DNA from: Oryzobacter faecalis
GTDB taxonomy: Bacteria > Actinomycetota > Actinomycetes > Actinomycetales > Dermatophilaceae
Length of the DNA: 64,000 nt
Direction of reading: 5' to 3'
Assembly: GCF_046764005.1 (NCBI RefSeq)
Contig: NZ_JBKOFW010000006.1
Coordinates: 62,001 to 126,000, forward strand
Both the position numbers and the translations under genes were made by a program. Shown here in pieces: positions 1 to 6,570 of the stretch (positions are counted from its first letter, which is position 1; the number at the start of each line of letters is the position of its first letter). The notes below the pieces were generated by a model, which had not been told where the DNA came from, searched no databases, and saw only the letters and a program-made list of their open reading frames with translations.

Positions 1-247
1 GCCACTGGCTGCCGGTCTCGCGGATCACCCGGTTGAGCAGGGCGTAGATCATCGACAGGCCGGGGCTGGTGCCCCAGTGGCCGAGCAGGCGGGGTTTGAC
101 GTGGTCGAGCGTGAGGGACTCGCGCAGCAGCGCGTTCTCCCGGAGGTAGATCTGGCCGACGGTGAGGTAGTTGGCGGCGGCCCACCACCGCAGGTCCAGG
201 TCGAGGTCGGCCGGGGAGTAGCTCGAGGTGGCGTCGCTCCGACTCAT
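1..247 (-). CDS. xfp: Phosphoketolase, N-terminal part (gene runs off the window)
   Basis: The first 82 residues of a thiamine-diphosphate phosphoketolase, which cleaves xylulose-5-P or fructose-6-P with phosphate to acetyl-P and a smaller sugar phosphate in the cytoplasm. The visible part has the conserved N-terminal block WWAAANYLTVGQIYL followed by LDHVKPRLLGHWGT and then the family's LSMIYALLNRVI stretch. The ThDP-binding and C-terminal domains lie outside the window. The ATG at 245-247 follows a TAGGGT hexamer (254-259) by 6 nt with no Shine-Dalgarno, which suggests a leaderless transcript. It lies 48 bp downstream of kdd on the same strand, so it may also receive read-through from that gene. 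Confidence 0.93.
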   Translation of the reverse strand, partial: MSRSDATSSYSPADLDLDLRWWAAANYLTVGQIYLRENALLRESLTLDHVKPRLLGHWGTSPGLSMIYALLNRVIRETGSQW

Positions 248-295
248 GTCCTCACCCTAGGACCCGTCCCCGCTCCGGGACCGGCGTGTCGCCCT

Positions 296-1372
296 CTACG
301 CCTGCGTCCCCTGCTGGGCGTGGTCGGCGAGGCGCCGCTCGAACAGCCCGCGGACCGCGGGGGTCGAGCGCAGGAGGTCGAGGGCCAGGTCGGCGTGACC
401 GGGGACGTACCCGTTGCCGACGAGCATCGTCACGTCGGCCGCCAGCCCCTCGGCACCGAGGGCGGCGGCCGAGAAGCTCGTCGCCATCGAGAAGTACACG
501 ACCGTGCCGCCCTGCGCCGTGGCGAGGATCGCCGGCTGCTCGCAGCCCGGGACGTCGACGCAGACGACGGTGACGTCGGCCGGTCCGCCGGCCGCGGCCA
601 CCGCCTCGGAGAGTCCGAGGGGTGAGCGGGCGTCGGCGATGACGACGTCGTCGGCGAGGCCGGTGGGGCGCAGGAGCGCGGCCTCTGCCTCGAACGGCAC
701 GACACCGAGGGTGCGGCGGGCACCGGCCGCGCGGGCAGCGGCCATGGACAGCGACCCGGACTTGCCGGCGGCACCGAGCACGGCCACGGTCGGTGACTCC
801 CCCCGGGCCACGCGCTCCCCGACGACCCGAGCCACGAGGGCCGGGGCACCGCACACGTCCATGACCATGAGGGCGAGCTCGGGGTCGAGGTCGTCGGGCA
901 GGCGGGCCGCGATCGAGCGGCCGAACAGCACCGCGGTGCCGGCGGCGGGGACCCGCTCGGAGCGGCCGTCCCAGCGGACCAGGCCGTCCGTGAGGGTGAG
1001 CGGCGTCAGCGACAGCGACACGAGGGTGGCGACGCGGTCGCCCACGGCGAGCCCGAGGGGCGACTGCGGGCCGACCTCGGCCACGGTGCCGATGAGCATG
1101 CCGCCGGACCCGGTGACGGGGTTCTGCATCTTGCCTCGCTCGGCGACGATCGCGAGGACCTCGCTGCGCACCGCTCCCCCGTCGCCGCCGTGCTTCTCGC
1201 TCAGCTGCCGGAACGACGCCGCGTCGAGGTTCAGGGTCTCGACGTCGATGCGCACCTCGTCGGGCCAGAGCTCGGGGCCGGCGTCGAGGACACGGGCCGC
1301 CTGCGGCAGCGACGCCCCGGCGGGGTCGAGGACGCGGTGGAGACCGACCGGCGACGAGGGGGTCGAGCGCAC
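296..1372 (-). CDS. kdd: L-erythro-3,5-diaminohexanoate dehydrogenase
   Basis: Predicted NAD(P)-dependent oxidation of 3,5-diaminohexanoate to 5-amino-3-oxohexanoate in the beta-lysine route of lysine fermentation. The 358-residue protein has a medium-chain dehydrogenase-like fold, with a GroES-like N-terminal half and a Rossmann motif VLGAAGKSG at residues 198-206. Near the N-terminus a LNLDAASFRQL segment and a GTGGM-like GSGGMLIGTV segment match the Kdd family. I chose the GTG at 1370-1372 because AGAGGAG sits 5 nt upstream, and the many in-frame codons further upstream carry no family similarity. It is divergent from kamA, which makes the preceding step of the same pathway, and this context strongly supports the call. 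The alternative is another zinc-independent MDR enzyme. Confidence 0.85.
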   Translation of the reverse strand: MRSTPSSPVGLHRVLDPAGASLPQAARVLDAGPELWPDEVRIDVETLNLDAASFRQLSEKHGGDGGAVRSEVLAIVAERGKMQNPVTGSGGMLIGTVAEVGPQSPLGLAVGDRVATLVSLSLTPLTLTDGLVRWDGRSERVPAAGTAVLFGRSIAARLPDDLDPELALMVMDVCGAPALVARVVGERVARGESPTVAVLGAAGKSGSLSMAAARAAGARRTLGVVPFEAEAALLRPTGLADDVVIADARSPLGLSEAVAAAGGPADVTVVCVDVPGCEQPAILATAQGGTVVYFSMATSFSAAALGAEGLAADVTMLVGNGYVPGHADLALDLLRSTPAVRGLFERRLADHAQQGTQA

Positions 1373-1446
1373 AAGAACTCCTCTGGATCCGACACGCCGC
1401 CGAAGCATCTCCGGTGAGGGCGTGGCACGAACGTGTATTTGCCGCG

Positions 1447-1460
1447 TATCCTCCCACGCA
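1447..1460 (+). promoter_or_regulatory. Leaderless promoter of kamA (-10 TATCCT)
   Basis: TATCCT at 1447-1452 is followed by 7 nt and then the ATG at 1460, which places the expected transcription start at or next to the start codon. No Shine-Dalgarno sequence lies between. A short dyad CACG-AA-CGTG at 1426-1435 lies just upstream and could be an operator shared with the divergent kdd gene. No regulator is identified. Confidence 0.5.
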
Positions 1461-2908
1461 TGACGACGATCATCGACCAGCCGTACGCCTACCGGCGGCG
1501 TGAGCTGATTGAGCCCGACTGGACCCGCCTGCCGGGGTGGCGTGACGTCACCGCCGAGGAGTGGGCCGACGCCCAGTGGCAGCGCGCACACTGCGTCAAG
1601 AACGTCGGCCAGCTGCGCGCCCTCATGGGCGACCTGCTCGAGGAGCGGTTCTACGCCGACCTCGAGCGCGACCAGGCCGAGCGGGCCACGATGTCGATGC
1701 TCGTCCCGCCGCAGATGCTCAACACCATGGTCCCGGCCGTCGACGGCCCGATGCCGGCCGCGGGCGCCGCGTTCACCGACGCGTACTACGCAGACCCGGT
1801 GCGCGCCTACATGCTCCCGGTCTTCTCCGACCGTCGCACCGACTGGCCGAGCCACCCGTTCGCGACCCGCGACTCCCTCCACGAGCACGACATGTGGGCC
1901 GTCGAGGGGCTCACGCACCGGTACCCGACCAAGGTCCTCGCCGAGATGCTGCCGACGTGCCCGCAGTACTGCGGGCACTGCACCCGCATGGACCTCGTCG
2001 GCAACTCCACGCCCCAGGTCGCCAAGCTCAAGCTCGCGGGCAAGCCGGTCGACCGGTACGCCGCGATGCTCGACTACCTGCACCGGACCCCGGGTGTTCG
2101 CGACGTCGTCGTGTCAGGGGGCGACGTCGCGAACATGCCGTGGAAGAACCTCGAGGCATTCCTCGACCGGTTGCTCGAGGTCGACACCATCCGCGACATC
2201 CGCCTCGCCACGAAGGCGCTCATGGGGCTGCCGCAGCACTGGCTCCAGCCCGACGTGGTCGAGGGGGTGGCGCGGGTCTCGGCCCGCGCGCGGTCCCGCG
2301 GTGTCTCCCTCGCCATCCACACGCACGTCAACGCGGCGCAGTCGGTGACACCGCTCGTCGCGAAGGCCGCGACGACGATGCTCGAGGCGGGCGTCCGCGA
2401 CGTCCGCAACCAGGGCGTCCTCATGCGCGGGGTCAACAACACCCCCGAGGCGCTCCTCGACCTCTGCTTCGCCCTCCAGGACGAGGCCATGATCACGCCG
2501 TACTACTTCTACATGTGCGACATGATCCCGTTCTCCGAGCACTGGCGGCTCTCGCTGCGCGAGGCCCAGGAGCTCCAGCACGCGATCATGGGCTACCTGC
2601 CCGGGTTCGCCACGCCGCGCATCGTCTGCGACGTCCCGTTCGTCGGGAAGCGGTGGGTGCACCAGGTCGAGCAGTACGACACCGTGCGAGGGATGTCGTT
2701 CTGGCGCAAGCACTACCGCACCTCCATCGAGGCCGGTGACGAGGCCGCGCTGTCGCGCGAGTACGTCTACCACGACCCGATCTACACCCTGCCGCCCGAG
2801 GGGCAGCAGTGGTGGCGCGACCAGCACGACGAGGCCGAGGTGCACGAGGCGGCGCTCGTCGGGGCGGGTGCCAGCCGCGCCGCGTCCGCGGCGGACGTCG
2901 CCCTCTGA
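1460..2908 (+). CDS. kamA: Lysine 2,3-aminomutase (radical SAM/PLP)
   Basis: Converts L-lysine to L-beta-lysine with S-adenosylmethionine, a [4Fe-4S] cluster and PLP. The 482-residue protein carries the radical-SAM triad CPQYCGHC (Cys167-x3-Cys171-x2-Cys174). It is followed by the SGGD motif, and later segments typical of lysine aminomutases include HTHVN and RNQGVLMRGVN. The ATG at 1460 was preferred over the in-frame ATG at 1433 because of the -10 hexamer 7 nt before it and because the extra residues are not family-like. Its length is close to that of KamA enzymes and longer than EpmB (about 340 residues), which acts on EF-P. The neighbouring kdd favours a catabolic role. The lysine 5,6-aminomutase genes (kamD, kamE) needed between the two enzymes are not in the window. 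Confidence 0.88.
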   Translation: MTTIIDQPYAYRRRELIEPDWTRLPGWRDVTAEEWADAQWQRAHCVKNVGQLRALMGDLLEERFYADLERDQAERATMSMLVPPQMLNTMVPAVDGPMPAAGAAFTDAYYADPVRAYMLPVFSDRRTDWPSHPFATRDSLHEHDMWAVEGLTHRYPTKVLAEMLPTCPQYCGHCTRMDLVGNSTPQVAKLKLAGKPVDRYAAMLDYLHRTPGVRDVVVSGGDVANMPWKNLEAFLDRLLEVDTIRDIRLATKALMGLPQHWLQPDVVEGVARVSARARSRGVSLAIHTHVNAAQSVTPLVAKAATTMLEAGVRDVRNQGVLMRGVNNTPEALLDLCFALQDEAMITPYYFYMCDMIPFSEHWRLSLREAQELQHAIMGYLPGFATPRIVCDVPFVGKRWVHQVEQYDTVRGMSFWRKHYRTSIEAGDEAALSREYVYHDPIYTLPPEGQQWWRDQHDEAEVHEAALVGAGASRAASAADVAL

Positions 2909-2930
2909 CCGTGGCCGGACCGGGGCCGTC

Positions 2931-3122
2931 GTGTGGCCCGACGGTCCGCAGCAGCAGGTGCACCTGGACCTCCACGTCGACTCCACCGAGGAGCCGGGAG
3001 CACGCGCGCTCGAGCGCGGCGGCCGCCTGCTCCAGCCGGCTCGGCGGCCCGCCGACGACCCGGAGGGTCACGAGTGGTTCGCGGTGTCCGCGCGCCCGGC
3101 CGGCCATCCCGTCTGCTTCGCT
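2931..3122 (+). pseudogene. Remnant of a VOC (glyoxalase-like) domain gene
   Basis: About 64 codons read like the C-terminal half of a glyoxalase_6/VOC protein: VWPDGPQQQVHLDLHVD, then ARALERGGRLLQPA, then a PAGHPVCFA end corresponding to the usual DPAGHPFCL metal-site strand. There is no N-terminal half, no start codon with a ribosome site and no stop in register (the frame stays open to 3239). It begins 23 bp after kamA ends and looks like a truncated gene left by a deletion. It could once have been a stand-alone single-domain VOC protein. No function is expected now. Confidence 0.6.
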
Positions 3123-3169
3123 CGCACTGACGAGCGCCCCGAGCCCAGGCGGCCAAGGTGGCGCTTCCT

Positions 3170-3944
3170 TCAGGTGAGGGAGCGGCACAGCTCACGCTCG
3201 AGACGGCTCGTCAGCAACGGCCGCTTCGCGGGTCGCTGACTGACACGACGGCCGCGGACGACCCTGCCCGCCCCGGGCCGGACGGCGGCTGAGGCGGGAG
3301 CACGAAGCGCATGGCCCGGCAGGCGCTCGACGCCGGGAGTCGATCCCCACCCGAGGAGGGGCGGCGGCACGGACGAGTACCGCAGCCCGACTCCGGTGGT
3401 CACGACGAGCTCGCGGGCGTCGGCTTCGGTCCCCGGGCTGGCGAGCGGGTCACGGACCGCGACCGACCACCCCGGTGCCTCCTGGACCAGGTTGCACCGC
3501 GCACAGGCGCCGTTGCCGTTGACGTAGCTCGTCGGACCGTCGTCGCGGGCGCGCTGCGCGTGGTCGGCGTGGACGATGGCCCGCCGTCGCCCGGACGAGG
3601 GCGACCGCGTGGTGTTCGGAGCACGCACCGGACGACAGGGCCGCCATGGTGTGCGGCACCTCGTCGATGAGGGCGCGCGCGAGTCCGACGAAACGGTCTC
3701 CGAGGCTCGGCGAGCAGCGCCGCGCCAGCGCGACCTCGGAGCCGACCGAGCGCGAGGCGTCGCGAGGGTCGCATGCCTCACGGGAGCGCCGGAGGGCATG
3801 CGTGAGGCGCGCGTGGGCCGCCGCGACGGCGCCCTTCGTGCGCTCGAGCTCGGCGACGAGGTCCACCCGCTCGCGGTCGGTCAGTCCACGACGATCGAGC
3901 AGCGCGATGTCCTCACGGAACGACCTCACACCATCGCGGTTCAC
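3170..3944 (-). pseudogene. Broken DUF222/HNH endonuclease (13E12-family) gene
   Basis: On the minus strand a GTG at 3944, behind a GGGGG-type ribosome site, opens a DUF222-like N-terminus (SFREDIALLDRRGLTDRERV and about 115 residues). Near 3595 the similarity moves to another frame, which starts directly at the HNH region (VHADHAQRARDDG, then NGNGACARCNL and EAPGW) and ends with LTSRLERELCRSLT at 3170. The middle of the usual protein, roughly 200 residues or more, is missing. The gene therefore has an internal deletion plus a frame change at the junction. An intact relative lies at 43015-44874. Upstream runs ybaK in the other orientation, and downstream lies the VOC remnant. Confidence 0.75.
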
Positions 3945-4023
3945 CCCAACAACCCCCTTTCCCCACTGCCACAACCGTATCGGCCACCACCGACGGCCCC
4001 TCCCCGACCGGTAGCCTCGGACC

Positions 4024-4509
4024 GTGGCTCGCCGTGAACCGTCGGGGACCCCGGCGACCGCCGCCCTCGCCACCGCCGGGGTCGCCTTCACCCAGCACAC
4101 CTACGACCACGACCCGTCTGCGAGGTCGTACGGGCTCGAGGCCGCCGAGGTGCTCGGCCTGCCTCCGGAACAGGTGTTCAAGACCCTCCTCGTCGACACG
4201 GGCACCGGCCTCGCCGTCGCCGTCGTCCCGGTCGCGGGTTCCCTCGACCTCAAGGCGATGGCCGGCGCCCTCGGCGTCAAGAAGGTCACGATGGCCGATC
4301 CCGCTGCGGCAGAGCGGTCCTCGGGCTACGTGGTCGGCGGCATCTCGCCGATCGGCCAGAAGCGCGCGCTCCCCACCGTCGTCGACGAGACGGCCGACCT
4401 CTTCGACGTGGTCTACGTCTCCGGGGGACGCCGCGGCCTCGACCTCGGCCTCTCCCCCGCCGACCTCGTGGCGGTCACCGGGGCGAGCGTCGCCGACATC
4501 GCCCGCTGA
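4024..4509 (+). CDS. ybaK: YbaK/EbsC-family aminoacyl-tRNA deacylase
   Basis: Likely hydrolyses mischarged tRNA, typically Cys-tRNA(Pro), in the cytoplasm. The 161-residue protein matches the YbaK fold over its whole length: FKTLLVD near residue 50, a LDLKAMAGALGVKKVTM stretch with the conserved lysines, and GYVVGGISPIGQK, the family's signature GG-IsP-g loop. It begins with GTG at 4024, 6 nt after TAGCCT (4012-4017), so the transcript is probably leaderless. The substrate cannot be read from sequence alone, because the INS superfamily includes ProX and other deacylases. It converges with the DUF664 gene 8 bp downstream. Confidence 0.9.
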   Translation: MARREPSGTPATAALATAGVAFTQHTYDHDPSARSYGLEAAEVLGLPPEQVFKTLLVDTGTGLAVAVVPVAGSLDLKAMAGALGVKKVTMADPAAAERSSGYVVGGISPIGQKRALPTVVDETADLFDVVYVSGGRRGLDLGLSPADLVAVTGASVADIAR

Positions 4510-4517
4510 CGCGGCCC

Positions 4518-5084
4518 TCAGCGGAACGTGTCGGCCGCGGCCTGGATGCGCGCGACGTAGGCGTCCCACCACTGCGCGTCCCCCATGTCGTCGTGGTCGC
4601 GGCCGCCGCGCCCGTCGACGACCTCGCGGAGGATGTCGGCGTGGCCGGCGTGCTGTGCGGTCTCGGCGACGACCCGGACGGCGAGGTGGCCGAAGGTCGT
4701 GTTCCGCCGGTCCTCGGGCCACCACGGCACCGTCGCCGGCGTGTCGAGCGGGACCTCGGCCAGCGACGCGTCCGCGTGCGCCCACGCTCCGCGGTACCAC
4801 CCGACGACGTACTCGCGGCTCTCGGTGGGAAGGGCCCACATGTCGCCGCCCTCCCACACCGAACCCTCCTCGTCCCACGGCACCGTGGGGGCCTCGCGGC
4901 CGACACAGGTGACGAGGTAGCCGAGCTCGATGCCCACGAGGTGCTTGACGAGCCCGAGGACGTTCGTGCCGCTCGCCACCAGCGGTCTGCGGGCGTCGTG
5001 CTCGGAGAGTCCGTCGAGCGCGCGCAGCACGCCGTCGCGCCCCTGCTGGAGGTACTGCCGGAGGTCGGCCGCGAGCGACGTCAT
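4518..5084 (-). CDS. DinB-like DUF664 protein
   Basis: A 188-residue four-helix DinB/DUF664 protein. Family members use three histidines to hold a metal, and several actinobacterial ones are mycothiol-dependent transferases. Visible features are NVLGLVKHLVGIE with the first histidine, the central WYRGAWAHAD segment, and ETAQHAGHADILRE with the last histidines. Its ATG (5082-5084) overlaps the stop codon of the Lrp-type regulator gene as ATGA, so the two are translationally coupled. mshC at 33071-34324 shows that the organism makes mycothiol, which makes a thiol-transferase role plausible. The substrate is unknown. Confidence 0.8.
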   Translation of the reverse strand: MTSLAADLRQYLQQGRDGVLRALDGLSEHDARRPLVASGTNVLGLVKHLVGIELGYLVTCVGREAPTVPWDEEGSVWEGGDMWALPTESREYVVGWYRGAWAHADASLAEVPLDTPATVPWWPEDRRNTTFGHLAVRVVAETAQHAGHADILREVVDGRGGRDHDDMGDAQWWDAYVARIQAAADTFR

Positions 5085-5503
5085 TCCCAGGGGGTGGAGA
5101 GGACGACCGTCGTGCGCGTCGAGACGTGCGCGGCTCCACGGACCTGGGCGATGAGCTCCTCGAGCTCGGACGGGCTCGCGACGCGGACCTTGAGGATGTA
5201 GTTCTCGTCGCCGGCGACCGAGTGGCACTCCTCGATGGCGCCGATGTCGCGCAGCCGGTCGGGGATGTCGTCGGGCGCGGCCGGGTCGAGCGGGGTGATG
5301 GAGATGAAGGCGGTGATCTGCTGGCCGAGGGCCTGGTGGTCGAGGCGGGCGGTGTACCCCTTGACGATGCCGCGCTGCTCGAGGCGGCGGACCCGCTGGT
5401 GGACGGCGCTCGTCGACATGCCGAGTGCCTTGCCGAGGTCGGTGTAGCTGATCCTGCCGTCCTTGGCGAGGAGGTCGACGATCCGGCGGTCCAGGTCTTC
5501 CAC
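5081..5503 (-). CDS. Lrp/AsnC-family transcriptional regulator
   Basis: A 140-residue feast/famine regulator. The N-terminal winged helix has DRRIVDLLAKDGRISYTDLG and the recognition-helix run GMSTSAVHQRVRRLEQRG. The C-terminal RAM domain ends with VSTRTTVVLS. Such proteins bind DNA as dimers or octamers and respond to amino acids. It starts at GTG 5501-5503, 6 nt after TACCCT (5510-5515, minus strand), and is probably leaderless. It is the first gene of a two-gene unit with the DUF664 gene. Its targets are unknown. The nearby lysine-degradation genes make a lysine-responsive role conceivable, but nothing in the sequence proves it. Confidence 0.92.
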   Translation of the reverse strand: MEDLDRRIVDLLAKDGRISYTDLGKALGMSTSAVHQRVRRLEQRGIVKGYTARLDHQALGQQITAFISITPLDPAAPDDIPDRLRDIGAIEECHSVAGDENYILKVRVASPSELEELIAQVRGAAHVSTRTTVVLSTPWE

Positions 5504-5611
5504 GGGTTCAGGGTAGTGGTCCCGGTCGCACCCGTCCCGAGCGGCTCGCCCGTCGGGCCGGGCGCGCCGGGCGGGGCGGGCGGGCCGACGGCGGCGGCTA
5601 CCCTCGGGCCC

Positions 5612-6541
5612 ATGCCGTCCGACCGCCTGCTCCTCCTCGACAGCGCCTCGCTCTACTTCCGGGCCTTCTTCGGTGTCCCCGACCAGAGGACGTCGGAGGA
5701 CGAGCCGCCGACGAACGCGCTGCGCGGCTTCCTCGACATGGTCGCCACGCTCGTCACGGCCCACCGGCCGACGCACCTCGTCGCCTGCTGGGACGACGAC
5801 TGGCGGCCGCAGTGGCGGGTCGACCTCGTCCCGACGTACAAGACCCACCGCCTCGTCGAGGGGTCGGACGTCGTCGAGGAGAGCCCCGACGGCCTCACCC
5901 CCCAGGTGCCCCTCATCCGCGACGCCCTGGCGGCGGTCGGCATCGCCCGCCTCGGCGCGCCCGGGTTCGAGGCGGACGACGTCATCGGCACCCTCACGGC
6001 CCGGCACAGGGGGCGGATGGCCGTCGACGTCGTCACCGGCGACCGCGACCTCCTCCAGCTCGTGGACGACGACAACCACGTCCGCGTCCTGTTCACCGGG
6101 CGCGGTGGGGTGCGCGAGCCCGACGTGGCGACCCAGGCGCTCCTCCGCGAGAAGTACGGCGTCGACACCGGCGAGGCATACCTCGAGATGTCGGTGCTGC
6201 GCGGTGACACCAGTGACGGGTTGCCGGGCGTCAAGGGCATCGGCGACAAGACGGCGGCGCAGCTCATCGCGCAGTACGGCTCGCTGGCAGCGCTGCGCGA
6301 GGCCGTCGACGGCGGCGACCCCGCCCTCAAGGGTGCCCGCCGGGCCAACCTCGAGGCCGCGGCCGCCTACCTCGACGTCGCGCCGACCGTGGTCCGGGTG
6401 GCGTCCGACGCCCCCGTGGCCGACGTCGACATCGCCCTCCCGCGCAGCGTGGCCGACCCGGCCGCCCTCGACCGGCTCGCGGCGGACTACGGCGTCGAGA
6501 ACCCGGTCGGTCGCCTCCTCACGGCGCTGGACCTGCGCTGA
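5612..6541 (+). CDS. Stand-alone 5'-3' exonuclease (PolA-like FEN domain)
   Basis: A 309-residue flap-endonuclease/exonuclease like the N-terminal domain of DNA polymerase I, without polymerase domains. Metal-binding acidic motifs are visible: LLLLDSASLYFRAFF, then FEADDVIGTL and VTGDRDLLQLV, and the helix-3-turn-helix GLPGVKGIGDKTAAQLI that grips DNA. It may remove RNA primers or 5' flaps. Many actinobacteria have such a paralogue beside full-length PolA. The ATG at 5612 follows TACCCT (5599-5604) by 7 nt, which looks leaderless. It converges with helY. Confidence 0.92.
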   Translation: MPSDRLLLLDSASLYFRAFFGVPDQRTSEDEPPTNALRGFLDMVATLVTAHRPTHLVACWDDDWRPQWRVDLVPTYKTHRLVEGSDVVEESPDGLTPQVPLIRDALAAVGIARLGAPGFEADDVIGTLTARHRGRMAVDVVTGDRDLLQLVDDDNHVRVLFTGRGGVREPDVATQALLREKYGVDTGEAYLEMSVLRGDTSDGLPGVKGIGDKTAAQLIAQYGSLAALREAVDGGDPALKGARRANLEAAAAYLDVAPTVVRVASDAPVADVDIALPRSVADPAALDRLAADYGVENPVGRLLTALDLR

Positions 6542-6545
6542 CGCC

Positions 6546-6560
6546 GGCCCCTGACGGGGC
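6546..6560. terminator. Weak hairpin between exonuclease gene and helY
   Basis: GCCCC-TGAC-GGGGC lies just after the exonuclease stop, in the 29-bp gap to the helY stop. It could act as a bidirectional terminator for the convergent genes. The stem is short and has no T-run on either strand, so the call is tentative. Confidence 0.3.
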
Positions 6561-6570
6561 GCGCGTCGTG

